Positions 1 through 7,588 of a stretch of DNA of 14,781 nucleotides are shown here, one piece after another. The DNA lies in NCBI GenBank assembly GCA_003854995.1, contig RQOI01000080.1, positions 1-14,781 on the forward strand, written 5' to 3'. Under the pieces are notes generated by a model that saw nothing but the letters and a program-made list of their open reading frames with translations, did not search any database and was not told where the DNA came from. The DNA is from Candidatus Zhuqueibacterota bacterium (GTDB taxonomy: Bacteria > Zhuqueibacterota > Zhuqueibacteria > Residuimicrobiales > Krinioviventaceae). The position numbers and the translations under genes are program-made. The number at the start of each line of letters is the position of its first letter. Position 1 is the first letter of the stretch.

Positions 1-432
1 ATATGAAAAGACTTTTTCGTCCAAATCAGATGAGCCAATGCTGATTCTTAAATAGCTGACGCCGATGTTGTTGCCCGAGCAATCAAATAATTCGGTCAGT
101 AAAGCACTTCGGCTTGTTGCGGACATATGATGGATGTGCAAAGCACTGCCGCCGGTTAAGGCAAATCCGAATCCATCCATCTCCTGCCGGAGCAACTCCG
201 GACTCACTTTGATGCCACCAGCGTCGGCAATTTTCCCGGTATCGATATGGGCCGTCTGCTCGGCGAATTTAATGTTCTGCCCGGGATCGCTGAGCCAAAA
301 CTGCACTGGGCTGTCTTTGGGTGTTTTTTCGTTTGGTTTTTCTGGTTCGCTGACCGATTTGGAGCATCCATGTCCGAAAGAGATAATAAGAAAAAAAACT
401 ACGAGCCATCGAATTGATTTTCTTTTGTCCAT
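1..432 (-). CDS. GH30-family glycoside hydrolase, lipoprotein, N-terminal part (cut by window edge)
   Basis: The frame is open for 144 codons, from the ATG at 432 to the left edge, so only the N-terminus is present. Residues 1-23 form a lipoprotein-like signal (basic MDKRK, a hydrophobic stretch, then FGHGC), followed by a Ser/Pro/Glu/Lys linker. Next comes a short strand region starting FWLSDPG, then the opening of a GH30 catalytic barrel: MDGFGFALTGGSA at about residues 85-97 and SYLRISIGSSDLD at about 126-138. These match the conserved first strands of GH30 enzymes (beta-glucosidase, beta-1,6-glucanase and xylanase subfamilies). The catalytic glutamates lie outside the window. The enzyme is expected to be anchored in the outer envelope and to cut a beta-glycan; the arrangement recalls bacterial GH30_3-type enzymes, but the subfamily is a guess. 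An in-frame ATG at 459 is an alternative start, but it would bury the signal peptide. No clear ribosome-binding site is seen for either. Confidence 0.85.
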   Translation of the reverse strand, partial: MDKRKSIRWLVVFFLIISFGHGCSKSVSEPEKPNEKTPKDSPVQFWLSDPGQNIKFAEQTAHIDTGKIADAGGIKVSPELLRQEMDGFGFALTGGSALHIHHMSATSRSALLTELFDCSGNNIGVSYLRISIGSSDLDEKVFSY

Positions 433-497
433 TGAAATAGTACATTTTATTTGATACATAATGAAAGGTAATGAATCCCCAGTCTTTTGTAAAGCTC

Positions 498-1301
498 TTA
501 TTCAATTTTTTCAATCCCCAACATTCTCGCCATCCCTTCATCCTTTACCTTTTCTTGTTCATGCCAAACAGCATGTCCTGCAAACGCATAGACGCGATAT
601 TCTTTTGTCGACGTGATTTTATTATAAGGAGCGAAAGAAATCCGTGGAGGACAGACATCGTCCTGCAGCAAATCCTCCTTGCGTTGCTGCCAAAACGTCT
701 CGAAATCCGCTTGCCGTGTCAATGGAATGATGATCTTTTCCGGCTCATAACCAAGAACCATTGATTTTTTCATGCTGATCAAATCATTGAACTGCGGCTG
801 CCTCAAGATAAATGGTCCTTGACAGAGTCCGCCATCGCCATAACCATCATAGACGCGCACAGCCAGCACATTCGTCTCTCCCCATTGAATGATGCTCCTT
901 GGAATCCGATAAAATCGCAGGGTGTAATAGGCCGACTGATAGTCCGGCGGCAAGGAGCCTGTAGCGCCGATCTCTTTTCCATTAAAATAAGTGACATCGG
1001 CATCATCAATGGCACCCATCTCGAGGCTTAAAAAATCATTTTCATCCAGCTGTTGCCAGTCCGCGGGTATTATGAATTTGAGTCGATACCAAGCAAATCC
1101 ATCGTACTCAATATAGCCGGCATCTTCCCACGGCACACCCACTTGGATGGTCTGCCAGTTGCTGTCGTCAAGATCGGGACTGGACCATTCTTGGTTGTCG
1201 CCGCTTTTCATGATCCAGCCTTTGTCCAGTTGCAGGGAGATTTCAGCCGATGTCGCATTGTTATAAAATAAAAACAAGAAGAGCAAAAGTGTTTTTTTCA
1301 T
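498..1301 (-). CDS. Secreted GH2-type jelly-roll protein with short acetylxylan-esterase-like tail
   Basis: The product has 267 residues. The start at 1301 gives a good signal peptide (MKKTLLLFLFLFYNNATSA); the open frame continues further upstream but would place 24 residues before it. Residues about 20-175 resemble the galactose-binding jelly-roll domain of GH2 enzymes and sialate O-acetylesterases, with motifs such as DDSNWQTIQVGVPWED, GFAWYRLKF, TYFNGKEIGATG and NVLAVRVYDGYGDGG. After this, YEPEKIIIPLTRQADFETFW resembles the N-terminal segment of CE7 acetylxylan esterases (AXE1). However, the protein ends about 65 residues later, with no nucleophile motif. It is therefore either a binding protein or a truncated esterase. 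It lies 32 nt downstream of the esterase gene and 65 nt upstream of the GH30 gene on the same strand, which supports a joint role in glycan breakdown. The domain call is by eye; the truncation is an inference. Confidence 0.75.
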   Translation of the reverse strand: MKKTLLLFLFLFYNNATSAEISLQLDKGWIMKSGDNQEWSSPDLDDSNWQTIQVGVPWEDAGYIEYDGFAWYRLKFIIPADWQQLDENDFLSLEMGAIDDADVTYFNGKEIGATGSLPPDYQSAYYTLRFYRIPRSIIQWGETNVLAVRVYDGYGDGGLCQGPFILRQPQFNDLISMKKSMVLGYEPEKIIIPLTRQADFETFWQQRKEDLLQDDVCPPRISFAPYNKITSTKEYRVYAFAGHAVWHEQEKVKDEGMARMLGIEKIE

Positions 1302-1333
1302 AAATATTGAAAATATCGTTACGATCAGCTTTG

Positions 1334-2206
1334 TTATTGCCGCTTGATCCAGTTCGCCAGCAAATCCAACCATTGGGAGGTGCCGTCTTCTGGTCTGCCC
1401 ACTCCGAATCCGTGATCACCCTTGGCAAAAAAATGCGCTTCGACATCCTGACCCGCGGCCGTCAGAGCAGCGGCGTATGTAAGAGATTCCTGAATGGGCA
1501 CTACATCATCATCGTAAGCATGTAGCAGAAATGCCGGCGGCGTTGACGCTGTAACTTGGCTCACGAGCGCATACTTTTTTTTCTCTTCAAGGGTCATAGG
1601 ACGATGGAAGAGTGATTCTTCAAGCCATTTTTGATTTTCAGGAGCTAATGTCGTCACGGCATAGATCAAGGCCGAAAAATCAGGATTTTCGTTCTCATTT
1701 TCTGATATCAGGACGCTTGCGGTTGCAGCTAAATGCCCGCCGGCGGAAAAGCCAACAAGACCGACTTTTGTCGGATCAAAGCTGTAATCCTCTGCCATGG
1801 ATTTCATGAGACGGATGGCTTGTCGTGCATCGGTGATGGGAAGGAGGTGCGGTTGATCGGATGAAGCGAGCAATGGCAGTCGATATTTCAATACCGCCGC
1901 AACAATGCCTTGCGATGCCAGCGATTCTGCGATGAGCTGACCCTCGGCGACAATGGATAAAAGTTCGTAACCGCCACCTGGCAAAATGATCATGGCATGG
2001 TCGGACTCTTCACCCTGAGCACGATAGATTGTCAATGTCGGTATCGTCACGTTCTTTGCACATGGTACGCCCCATGATTCGATGAGCGATTCCTCCAGCG
2101 AGTTTGGCTTTGAATGAGGCGGTGTATCCATCCACAGATGAACGACGTCTTGAGCCATGAGTGGCATCATGAATAGAAATGACAGAATTTTGATTTTCAT
2201 CGTCAT
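1334..2206 (-). CDS. Secreted alpha/beta-hydrolase esterase (BD-FAE / acetylxylan-esterase-like)
   Basis: The product has 290 residues with a signal peptide at about 1-18 (MTMKIKILSFLFMMPLMA). The fold is the HSL/BD-FAE type of alpha/beta hydrolase. An oxyanion-hole motif PGGGY lies at 76-80 and the nucleophile elbow GFSAGGH places Ser154 as the catalytic serine. The acid is within HAYDDDVVP (about Asp233/234) and the base is His265 in KGDHGFG. Such enzymes typically remove acetyl or feruloyl groups from plant polysaccharides outside the cell. The start at 2206 was chosen because AAAGGA lies 7 nt upstream; an in-frame ATG at 2233 would add nine polar residues ahead of the signal. The gene sits between the type IX-secreted protein and the jelly-roll protein, all leftward, as expected for a polysaccharide-degradation set. 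The substrate cannot be read from the sequence. Confidence 0.9.
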   Translation of the reverse strand: MTMKIKILSFLFMMPLMAQDVVHLWMDTPPHSKPNSLEESLIESWGVPCAKNVTIPTLTIYRAQGEESDHAMIILPGGGYELLSIVAEGQLIAESLASQGIVAAVLKYRLPLLASSDQPHLLPITDARQAIRLMKSMAEDYSFDPTKVGLVGFSAGGHLAATASVLISENENENPDFSALIYAVTTLAPENQKWLEESLFHRPMTLEEKKKYALVSQVTASTPPAFLLHAYDDDVVPIQESLTYAAALTAAGQDVEAHFFAKGDHGFGVGRPEDGTSQWLDLLANWIKRQ

Positions 2207-2278
2207 GACCGATTCCTTTGCCTGCTCGCTCATTCATTTATATTCTCGCTATTTATGAGAGCGACAGGGCCATTGAAA

Positions 2279-3166
2279 TTACTTTAGGAGCATCATTTTT
2301 TTCGTGTCGATCAATCGACTACCTGCCCGTAATTTACAAAAATATATGCCGCTGGGCAAGTCTGCCGCACCAAAGGAGGCGGTATGCGTGCCAGCGCTTT
2401 GTTGCTCATCAACAATGGTCGCGATTTCTTTGCCGAGGGTGTCGTAAATTTTCAAGGTCACTGGCAGAATGGCAGGAATGGAATAGGAAAGCGTGGTGAC
2501 CGGATTGAACGGATTTGGATAATTTTGTTGCAGAGAAAAACTGTTTATTCTGGTTGGTGGTCTTTCATCAACAGAAACAAAATCGGGAAGCCCGATCCAC
2601 ACATGATCAATGTACATTAATGGAAATTTCGTGTCTTCGTCCTCTGCAGGACGTTCCAAGCTGACGGCAATGATATTGGTATAATCTATCTCATCAACGT
2701 TCACTTGAAAATCCCATAAAGAGACACTGAATTGGTGCCACTCTTTGTCCTGTAAAATCTGGAAATTGTCCAGTTCATAAAAGAGCGCATTATCCCAAGT
2801 TGTATTACGCGGATCGTAGAGCCAGACAACCAATCGATCGGATTCTCCCTCGCCCTCCGGAGCTCTCAGTTTAAAGTACACGGAATCCGGAACAATATCC
2901 TCAATATCAAAGCCGATATCACCAAAATAGACGCCATAGGATGTCCAGCCCGCGTCGAAACCTTCGGCTTTTCCCCATTTTACCTCGACTGCTGCTGTCC
3001 CGGGAGTAAATCCCGTATCCTCAACTGGCCCGGGCTCTTCTGCGAATCCCCATGTCCAAATATAAGTACCTTCGGCTGAGCCGCCTGTGTAAAAATCAAT
3101 CCACTCATACTCGCCTGACAGAGCGGTCGATGCAAAGATCAGTAGAAAAATGCTATACTTTTTCAT
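2279..3166 (-). CDS. Secreted beta-sandwich protein with C-terminal type IX secretion sorting domain
   Basis: The product has 295 residues. Residues 1-18 form a signal peptide (MKKYSIFLLIFASTALSG). Residues about 19-200 form an aromatic-rich, beta-rich region that looks like a carbohydrate-binding (galactose-binding-like) module, for example YGVYFGDIGFDIED and FPLMYIDHVWIGLPDF; no catalytic motif is seen. Residues about 214-295 are a clear Por/type IX sorting domain: QNYPNPFNPVTTLSYSIP, LKIYDTLGKEIATI, LPSGIYFCKL and a basic-hydrophobic end (KKMMLLK). Such domains send proteins through the type IX system to the cell surface in FCB bacteria. The start at 3166 lies 7 nt past the stop of the YbaN-like gene, with GGATGA just upstream, so translational coupling is likely. 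Longer in-frame starts (3181, 3199) would overlap that gene. It probably binds the glycan attacked by the downstream enzymes. Confidence 0.85.
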   Translation of the reverse strand: MKKYSIFLLIFASTALSGEYEWIDFYTGGSAEGTYIWTWGFAEEPGPVEDTGFTPGTAAVEVKWGKAEGFDAGWTSYGVYFGDIGFDIEDIVPDSVYFKLRAPEGEGESDRLVVWLYDPRNTTWDNALFYELDNFQILQDKEWHQFSVSLWDFQVNVDEIDYTNIIAVSLERPAEDEDTKFPLMYIDHVWIGLPDFVSVDERPPTRINSFSLQQNYPNPFNPVTTLSYSIPAILPVTLKIYDTLGKEIATIVDEQQSAGTHTASFGAADLPSGIYFCKLRAGSRLIDTKKMMLLK

Positions 3167-3173
3167 CAGATTG

Positions 3174-3575
3174 TCATCCATGTTCAGTTCTTGTAGCATC
3201 TGTCATGGTTTTCGCGGTCAGAATGAAACACGTCACGCCTAAACCAATGAACAGCAGGATGAGACGCACAACAAGGATGTCAACTGCCCAAAATGCAGTG
3301 AGACTGAGCGTGGACCACAGAAGCAGGAGAATGATGATTTTTGAGCGCCTGGGGATCGCTTTGTGTTCGCGCCAGTTGCGGATATAGGGTCCGAACCATT
3401 TATGCTGCAGCAACCAGACGTACAAACGGCGCGAACTGCGCGCATAGCAGGCTGCAGCGATGAGCACAAAGGGGGTCGTCGGCAACAGAGGCAGAAAGAT
3501 GCCTAGCAAACCGAGGCTGAGGGCGAGGCTGCCGGACAGTATGAGGATCCATCGTTTAACGGATATGGTGATCAT
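3174..3575 (-). CDS. YbaN/DUF454-family inner-membrane protein
   Basis: The product has 133 residues from the ATG at 3575; a GTG at 3590 would add five residues (KTDA region) and cannot be excluded. It matches the YbaN/DUF454 family along its full length: a first membrane segment with GLLGIFLPLLPTTPFVLIAA, then the family signature CYARSSRRLYVWLLQHKWFG, YIRNWREHKAIPRRSK, and two further hydrophobic segments. The PLLPTTPF and ARSS motifs are diagnostic. Family members are small inner-membrane proteins of unknown function. The gene ends 7 nt before the start of the type IX-secreted protein, so it may be the first gene of that leftward unit, though its function gives no obvious link to polysaccharide use. 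Confidence 0.88.
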   Translation of the reverse strand: MITISVKRWILILSGSLALSLGLLGIFLPLLPTTPFVLIAAACYARSSRRLYVWLLQHKWFGPYIRNWREHKAIPRRSKIIILLLLWSTLSLTAFWAVDILVVRLILLFIGLGVTCFILTAKTMTDATRTEHG

Positions 3576-3639
3576 TGCGTCTGTTTTCACTTCATGTTGT
3601 CTTTGAGTGAGTAAACGTCAAAGGCAGTGCGAAAATTCC

Positions 3640-3910
3640 GGATTTGCTCAACAGGACGGATTGACGCCAGGCGCTCGCAGCTGCACTGGACAAAGAACGT
3701 ATCCACAGCGCCGGTCTTGATGTTTTTGAGGATGAACCACCCGAGAAGGCACAAGCGCCCCTACTGCGCCACCCGCGCGTCATCGCCACCGGCCATTACG
3801 CCTGGCATTCGAATGTAACGTCCGTCGCCCAGCGGCGCCGCGCAGCGGATAATATGATCGCTCTGCTGACCGGCAAAAAGACAGAAGACTGTCTGAATCC
3901 ATCATTTTAA
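3640..3910 (+). pseudogene. C-terminal remnant of a D-2-hydroxyacid dehydrogenase
   Basis: From about 3665 to the TAA at 3908-3910 the plus strand encodes a typical C-terminus of the D-isomer-specific 2-hydroxyacid dehydrogenase family: ALAAALDKERIHSAGLDVFE, then EDEPPEKA, then LLRHPRVIATGHYAWHSN with the family's C-terminal histidine, then RRRAADNMIALLTGKK and a final NPSF. Just upstream the homology appears to continue in another frame as STGRIDA (about 3647-3667), with an in-frame TGA at 3662-3664; one lost base near 3667 would reconcile the two frames. No N-terminal domain and no GxGxxG motif are present, so this cannot be a working enzyme. Its stop converges on the end of the DUF1003 remnant (3902). 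The gene starting at 14283 belongs to the same family, so a duplication or rearrangement is possible. Confidence 0.75.
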
Positions 3911-4489
3911 TTTACGAATCTCTTCCATCAAATCCATTTGGATTTCCTGTATCTCCATGAGGCGCTCCTATTGCTGCCGCAGCAGGTGATCGACTTTTTA
4001 ATGCAATTGCCAGACCTCAAGTTCTGCTTTCAGATTTACTTGGTAATCGTGTACCGAGCGTAACCGATCTTTGGCTTCCTGACGATTTTGACTCATCATG
4101 ATCACCGGCGCCTGCATAGCAGCGAGACAGGAGAGCATCAGGTTCAACAGAATGAACGGATATGGATCGAATGGTTTGACCGCTAAAAGCAGGCTATTGA
4201 TAAACATCCATACAATGATTATCACGCCAAAAATGATGATAAATCTCCAACTGCCGCCAAAACCGGCAATACGACCGGATAACCGTTCCCCGAAGGACAA
4301 TTACGATTCAAAGGTTTCCTGAACATGACTGCTCAAAATCTAATGCTTGTCACGACTGTCAACGACTTGTCGCTCCATGGCGCTGATTTCGCCCCGTTCT
4401 ATTTCGACCAGGGAACGGATGTATTCGGAACGAAAGTATTGCAAATCATCAAGACAAATTAAGCCCTTGCTGTCCCAATCCGGGTGACT
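3902..4489 (-). pseudogene. DUF1003-family membrane protein gene broken by in-frame nonsense codons
   Basis: A single minus-strand frame from about 4489 to the TGA at 3902-3904 encodes a recognisable DUF1003 protein of about 195 codons: HPDWDSKGLICLDDLQYFRS, IERGEISAMERQVVDS, SFGERLSGRIAGFGGSWRF, two membrane segments (about FIIIFGVIIIVWMFINSLLL and FILLNLMLSCLAAMQAPVIM), SQNRQEAKDRLRSVHDYQVN and MEIQEIQMDLMEEI. It is interrupted by TAG (4340-4342), TAA (4301-4303), TAA (3998-4000) and TAG (3968-3970). A further TAA at 4490-4492 sits at the upstream border of recognisable homology. No frameshift is needed between these points. The longest stop-free piece, 3998-4300, would have to start at TTG and lacks the N-terminal domain. 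Neighbouring genes use TAA normally, so readthrough is unlikely and the gene is best read as decayed. Confidence 0.82.
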
Positions 4490-4492
4490 TTA

Positions 4493-4697
4493 GTCCAGGA
4501 GGGCGACGTGGAACTCTCACCGGTCCCATATCGCACCATTTTCTTCAGGCGAAACCACCTTTCATCCTACTTACCCGCACTCTGAATCCGCATCACAGAG
4601 TAGGGGAAAGCCGTAGACGAACGGACTCCCGATGCTTCGCACACTAACATCAAACTTGTCTGATGCTGTTGCAGCACGTAATGATCTCGCCGCTTAA
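4493..4697. other. Unassigned intergenic stretch with hairpins
   Basis: This stretch lies between the end of the MMPL exporter gene (4698) and the DUF1003 remnant. No coding frame with recognisable similarity was found on either strand. It holds several inverted repeats. At 4604-4630 the sequence pairs GGGA with TCCC and an inner CCGT with ACGG. At 4579-4601 ACTCTG pairs with CAGAGT. At 4503-4534 GCGA pairs with TCGC around a second stem that only pairs fully, with a G-U, in a minus-strand transcript. No thymine run follows any of them, so they are not textbook terminators. It might be a mobile-element or intron relic, or a structured RNA; none is established. Confidence 0.35.
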
Positions 4698-7571
4698 TTA
4701 TGCTTCTATTTCTTCAACCTCTCGCACTTTTTCAGGCTGGTGCACCACTTTTCTCTCAAGAAAGCCCATAACACCTGGCAGAAAAATAATGCTCGTCAAA
4801 AAGCATGCCCCCACACCTATGGTCAGCGCGGCGCCAAAAGACGCCCAGCCTCGAAAAGCGGAAAATATGAGCGAACCAAAGGCAAACATCGTCGTCAAGG
4901 ATGTCAGCAGGATCGCTTTACCCGTGCCGGCAAACACAGTCCGCATATGTCCGTGCCCTTCAATTTTCCAGCGATGCATCAGATGGACGCCGTCGTCAAT
5001 GCCGATGCCGATGATAAGCGGCAGGCCGATCAGATTGACAAAGTTAAATTGCATGCCAACCAGATTCATCAAACCGACCATCCAGAAAATGCCGGCTGCG
5101 AGCGGAATCATGGCGAGCAGCGCGTATTGCGGCTTGCGAAAATCAATCCAAAGCAATGCAAATACGAGCATCACAGTCAGCAGCACGGCATTTCGTCCAT
5201 CACGGGCAAAAATACTGATCAGTGCCGTGAACAAAGGCGCCGAGCCTGTGGCGCGCTGACTGACACGATCCAGATCAGCGTTGAAGCGCTCGAGGAATTC
5301 TTTATCTTCCCACAAGGGTCCCGCCGGATAAACCGTCACCAAAAACTTTTCGCGCGTTTTATTACTGTACTGATCCAAGACTGAAACTGGCAGATCGCTC
5401 AGCGTGATCGGATCGGTTGTGCTCATGCGCAGCACGGTGTTTTTGAAATAAGGTGCGAAAAACCGCTGAAACTGTGATAGCAATGGTGCGGCGTTTGAGG
5501 CATTTTCGATCTCTGCGATGAGCTGTTGCACACGACTCACGGCATCCGGGTTCTCCGGATCTCCAACAATGGTTTTGCAGGCATTATCGACTTTATCCTG
5601 GCCGCCAAGGAACGCCATATCTTGCATTTCAATGATGTTTGTTTCAAGACGATCCAGCTCATCAATCAGAAGCGGCAGCCTCGTCGGTGCGATGTCTTGT
5701 CGAACAGTGGCGCGATGCATGGCGGTTTTGATCTCCATGATATGCGGCGCGCGCTCAGCCTGTTCTCGTGGCGTTGGCAAATACGCAGAGATATCACTGA
5801 CAAGCGCGACGCTGCTTTTGTCCTTACTTTTTTCTGCCAGCTCTCGTGATTCTTGTACACTGTTTGCTAGAATAAGCGAGGACTCGAGGCTCAGATCAAA
5901 TTTTTCTAACACCGTGTCCTGCAGGGCAATGGACTGCAATCCTTTTGGCTCGATGTTCATCATGTTATGATCATATTTAATCTGAAGAGCGGACCAAATG
6001 AGAATGGCGGTGATCACCAAGGCAAAGCCTAAGGTGAATGCATAGCTGCCGCTAAAATGTTCTGCCAGTCTGCCGAGGAAGCGAAAAGAGATGTCGCGTT
6101 TTTTCCTGGTTTTTTTGCAGAGCGCGATTTTTTTGTCAATGCGTCGTTCGCGTAAAACCAGCATGATGGGTAATACCAGCACCGTGGCCAAAAGAATAGC
6201 GAGCAGTCCCACGCCAATGACGATACCCAGCTCGCGCATGCCGCGCGTTTCGCTGATCATCAACGTCAGAAAAGCACACGCTGTTGTCAGGGCACCCGTA
6301 ATAATCCCTTTGACGCTCTTTAAAAAGGTGTGTTCAAGTGAAGCATCAATCGTATCTCCGGCTGCGCGTCGTTCGGTAAAGCTTGCGACAAAATGGATGG
6401 CGAAATCAATGCCGAGACCGAGCAAAATCACCGCCATCATGGCTGTCATCATATTGAGCTGTTGAACAGCCAGCCAGGCCGCGCCCATGGCCCAGATCAC
6501 GCCAATGAACAGCGTGGCCATGGCAAAGAGCGGCGCCACCCACATGCGAAATGAAAATACCAATATAAATAGAATAAAAACAAAAGCAATAATGGTGCTG
6601 TAGCTGAAACTCTGTTCGGCATACACTTGTTCGTCGTGCTCCCGGGCAATGCTGCCGGTGAGTCCGGCGCTCACATCCGGAAACTCCTGCAGCATGTCAT
6701 CCACCAGCTCTTGGACCTGCACTGCAGCAATCAGCAAAAGATCACGATCCATAATCGTAAAATGGGGTATGCCAATCATGACCAGCGCCGATCGATCATA
6801 CGAGAGCATATAGGGTTCACCAAAGAGCAATTTGTCCGCGGCTTTTTGAGCAGCATTGGGCGTAACGTGGTCGTCCATGGATAACTGAAGCGTTTCAATG
6901 AGATTTTCGATGCCGCCGATAAATGCCACAGCGCCGTCTTCTTTTTCGCGCGTGGAAATTGATTGTTGCTGCCCTACATATTCTTTTTCCATTGAATTAT
7001 TGAGATTGCGAATCAGGCCAACCAGATTCGGATCCATAAACAGTTCTTTGGTGTTGTTCAGATCACCGGCCTTGATCAGCATTAACATGTGATCTTTAAA
7101 GAATTCGGTGTCAGTTTTATAATCGACGCGCTGGAAGAGTTTGAAATCAAGTCGCCGCTGCTTTTGTCGAATTTCCTGCACAATGTCGGCCTGCTTTTCC
7201 GTGTCGTGTGCATCCAGTCGTGCGAGCTTTTTGTCCAGCGCAGCTATTTCTTGTCGCCATTTTTCATTTTGTGAAGAGTCCACCAATGACAAAATCCGTG
7301 GCGCCAGGGCATCGGCAAACGCCTTGATGCGATGTTCATCTCCCTGCACAACCACGGTCAAGTTTGTCGCGGCGGCAAATTCGTCGATCACTTTATTGAA
7401 CGCCACCACCCTCGGATGTTTTTCCGGCATCAAATCGGATACACGCATGGTTGTGGTCAATTGGCCGGCAAAGATCATAAAAAGAATTGTTAACAATGAG
7501 ACAAAAATTAGCATGCGCCATGGATGTTGCGCATGCAGGTCTGCCAATCGTCTTAATATTTTTTCCCGCAT
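4698..7571 (-). CDS. MMPL/RND-superfamily exporter (HAE3-like), 957 residues
   Basis: A full-length two-half RND protein. TM1 is at about 18-37, a periplasmic loop follows to about 320, and TM2-6 lie at about 323-475 with the signature GLGIDFAIHF (Asp389) in TM4. TM7 is at about 508-530, a second periplasmic domain follows, and TM8-12 span about 793-937 with GIGIDDGVHLMHR (Asp859/Asp860). The acidic residues in the TM4 and TM10 equivalents are those used for proton coupling in this superfamily. The length and absence of a nearby membrane-fusion protein or TolC gene fit the MMPL/HAE3 group, which exports lipids, hopanoids or pigments, rather than a tripartite drug pump. The start at 7571 has GGAGG nine nt upstream, and the gene begins 17 nt past the stop of the beta-barrel gene, so it is the last gene of a three-gene operon. 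The C-terminus ends in a short acidic tail (VREVEEIEA). The substrate is unknown. Confidence 0.92.
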   Translation of the reverse strand: MREKILRRLADLHAQHPWRMLIFVSLLTILFMIFAGQLTTTMRVSDLMPEKHPRVVAFNKVIDEFAAATNLTVVVQGDEHRIKAFADALAPRILSLVDSSQNEKWRQEIAALDKKLARLDAHDTEKQADIVQEIRQKQRRLDFKLFQRVDYKTDTEFFKDHMLMLIKAGDLNNTKELFMDPNLVGLIRNLNNSMEKEYVGQQQSISTREKEDGAVAFIGGIENLIETLQLSMDDHVTPNAAQKAADKLLFGEPYMLSYDRSALVMIGIPHFTIMDRDLLLIAAVQVQELVDDMLQEFPDVSAGLTGSIAREHDEQVYAEQSFSYSTIIAFVFILFILVFSFRMWVAPLFAMATLFIGVIWAMGAAWLAVQQLNMMTAMMAVILLGLGIDFAIHFVASFTERRAAGDTIDASLEHTFLKSVKGIITGALTTACAFLTLMISETRGMRELGIVIGVGLLAILLATVLVLPIMLVLRERRIDKKIALCKKTRKKRDISFRFLGRLAEHFSGSYAFTLGFALVITAILIWSALQIKYDHNMMNIEPKGLQSIALQDTVLEKFDLSLESSLILANSVQESRELAEKSKDKSSVALVSDISAYLPTPREQAERAPHIMEIKTAMHRATVRQDIAPTRLPLLIDELDRLETNIIEMQDMAFLGGQDKVDNACKTIVGDPENPDAVSRVQQLIAEIENASNAAPLLSQFQRFFAPYFKNTVLRMSTTDPITLSDLPVSVLDQYSNKTREKFLVTVYPAGPLWEDKEFLERFNADLDRVSQRATGSAPLFTALISIFARDGRNAVLLTVMLVFALLWIDFRKPQYALLAMIPLAAGIFWMVGLMNLVGMQFNFVNLIGLPLIIGIGIDDGVHLMHRWKIEGHGHMRTVFAGTGKAILLTSLTTMFAFGSLIFSAFRGWASFGAALTIGVGACFLTSIIFLPGVMGFLERKVVHQPEKVREVEEIEA

Positions 7572-7588
7572 GGTTCAAATCCTCCGCA

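Noticed and set aside
269..541. 90-codon minus-strand open frame near the left edge
   Set aside because: It overlaps the GH30 gene in another frame, and the GH30 frame carries a clear signal peptide and conserved motifs.
2225..2278. Possible terminator hairpin (TCGCT ... AGCGA) after the type IX-secreted protein gene
   Set aside because: The stem is only 5 bp with a 9-nt loop and no thymine run follows, so it does not support a terminator.
3902..4492. Stop-codon recoding in the DUF1003 gene
   Set aside because: Both TAA and TAG would need to be read as sense, yet neighbouring intact genes end normally at TAA (for example the exporter at 4698 and the regulator at 10154).
4663..5384. Two long plus-strand open frames (198 and 214 codons) opposite the exporter gene
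   Set aside because: They lie antisense to the 957-residue MMPL exporter, whose protein is clearly conserved; their low-complexity basic sequences are shadows.
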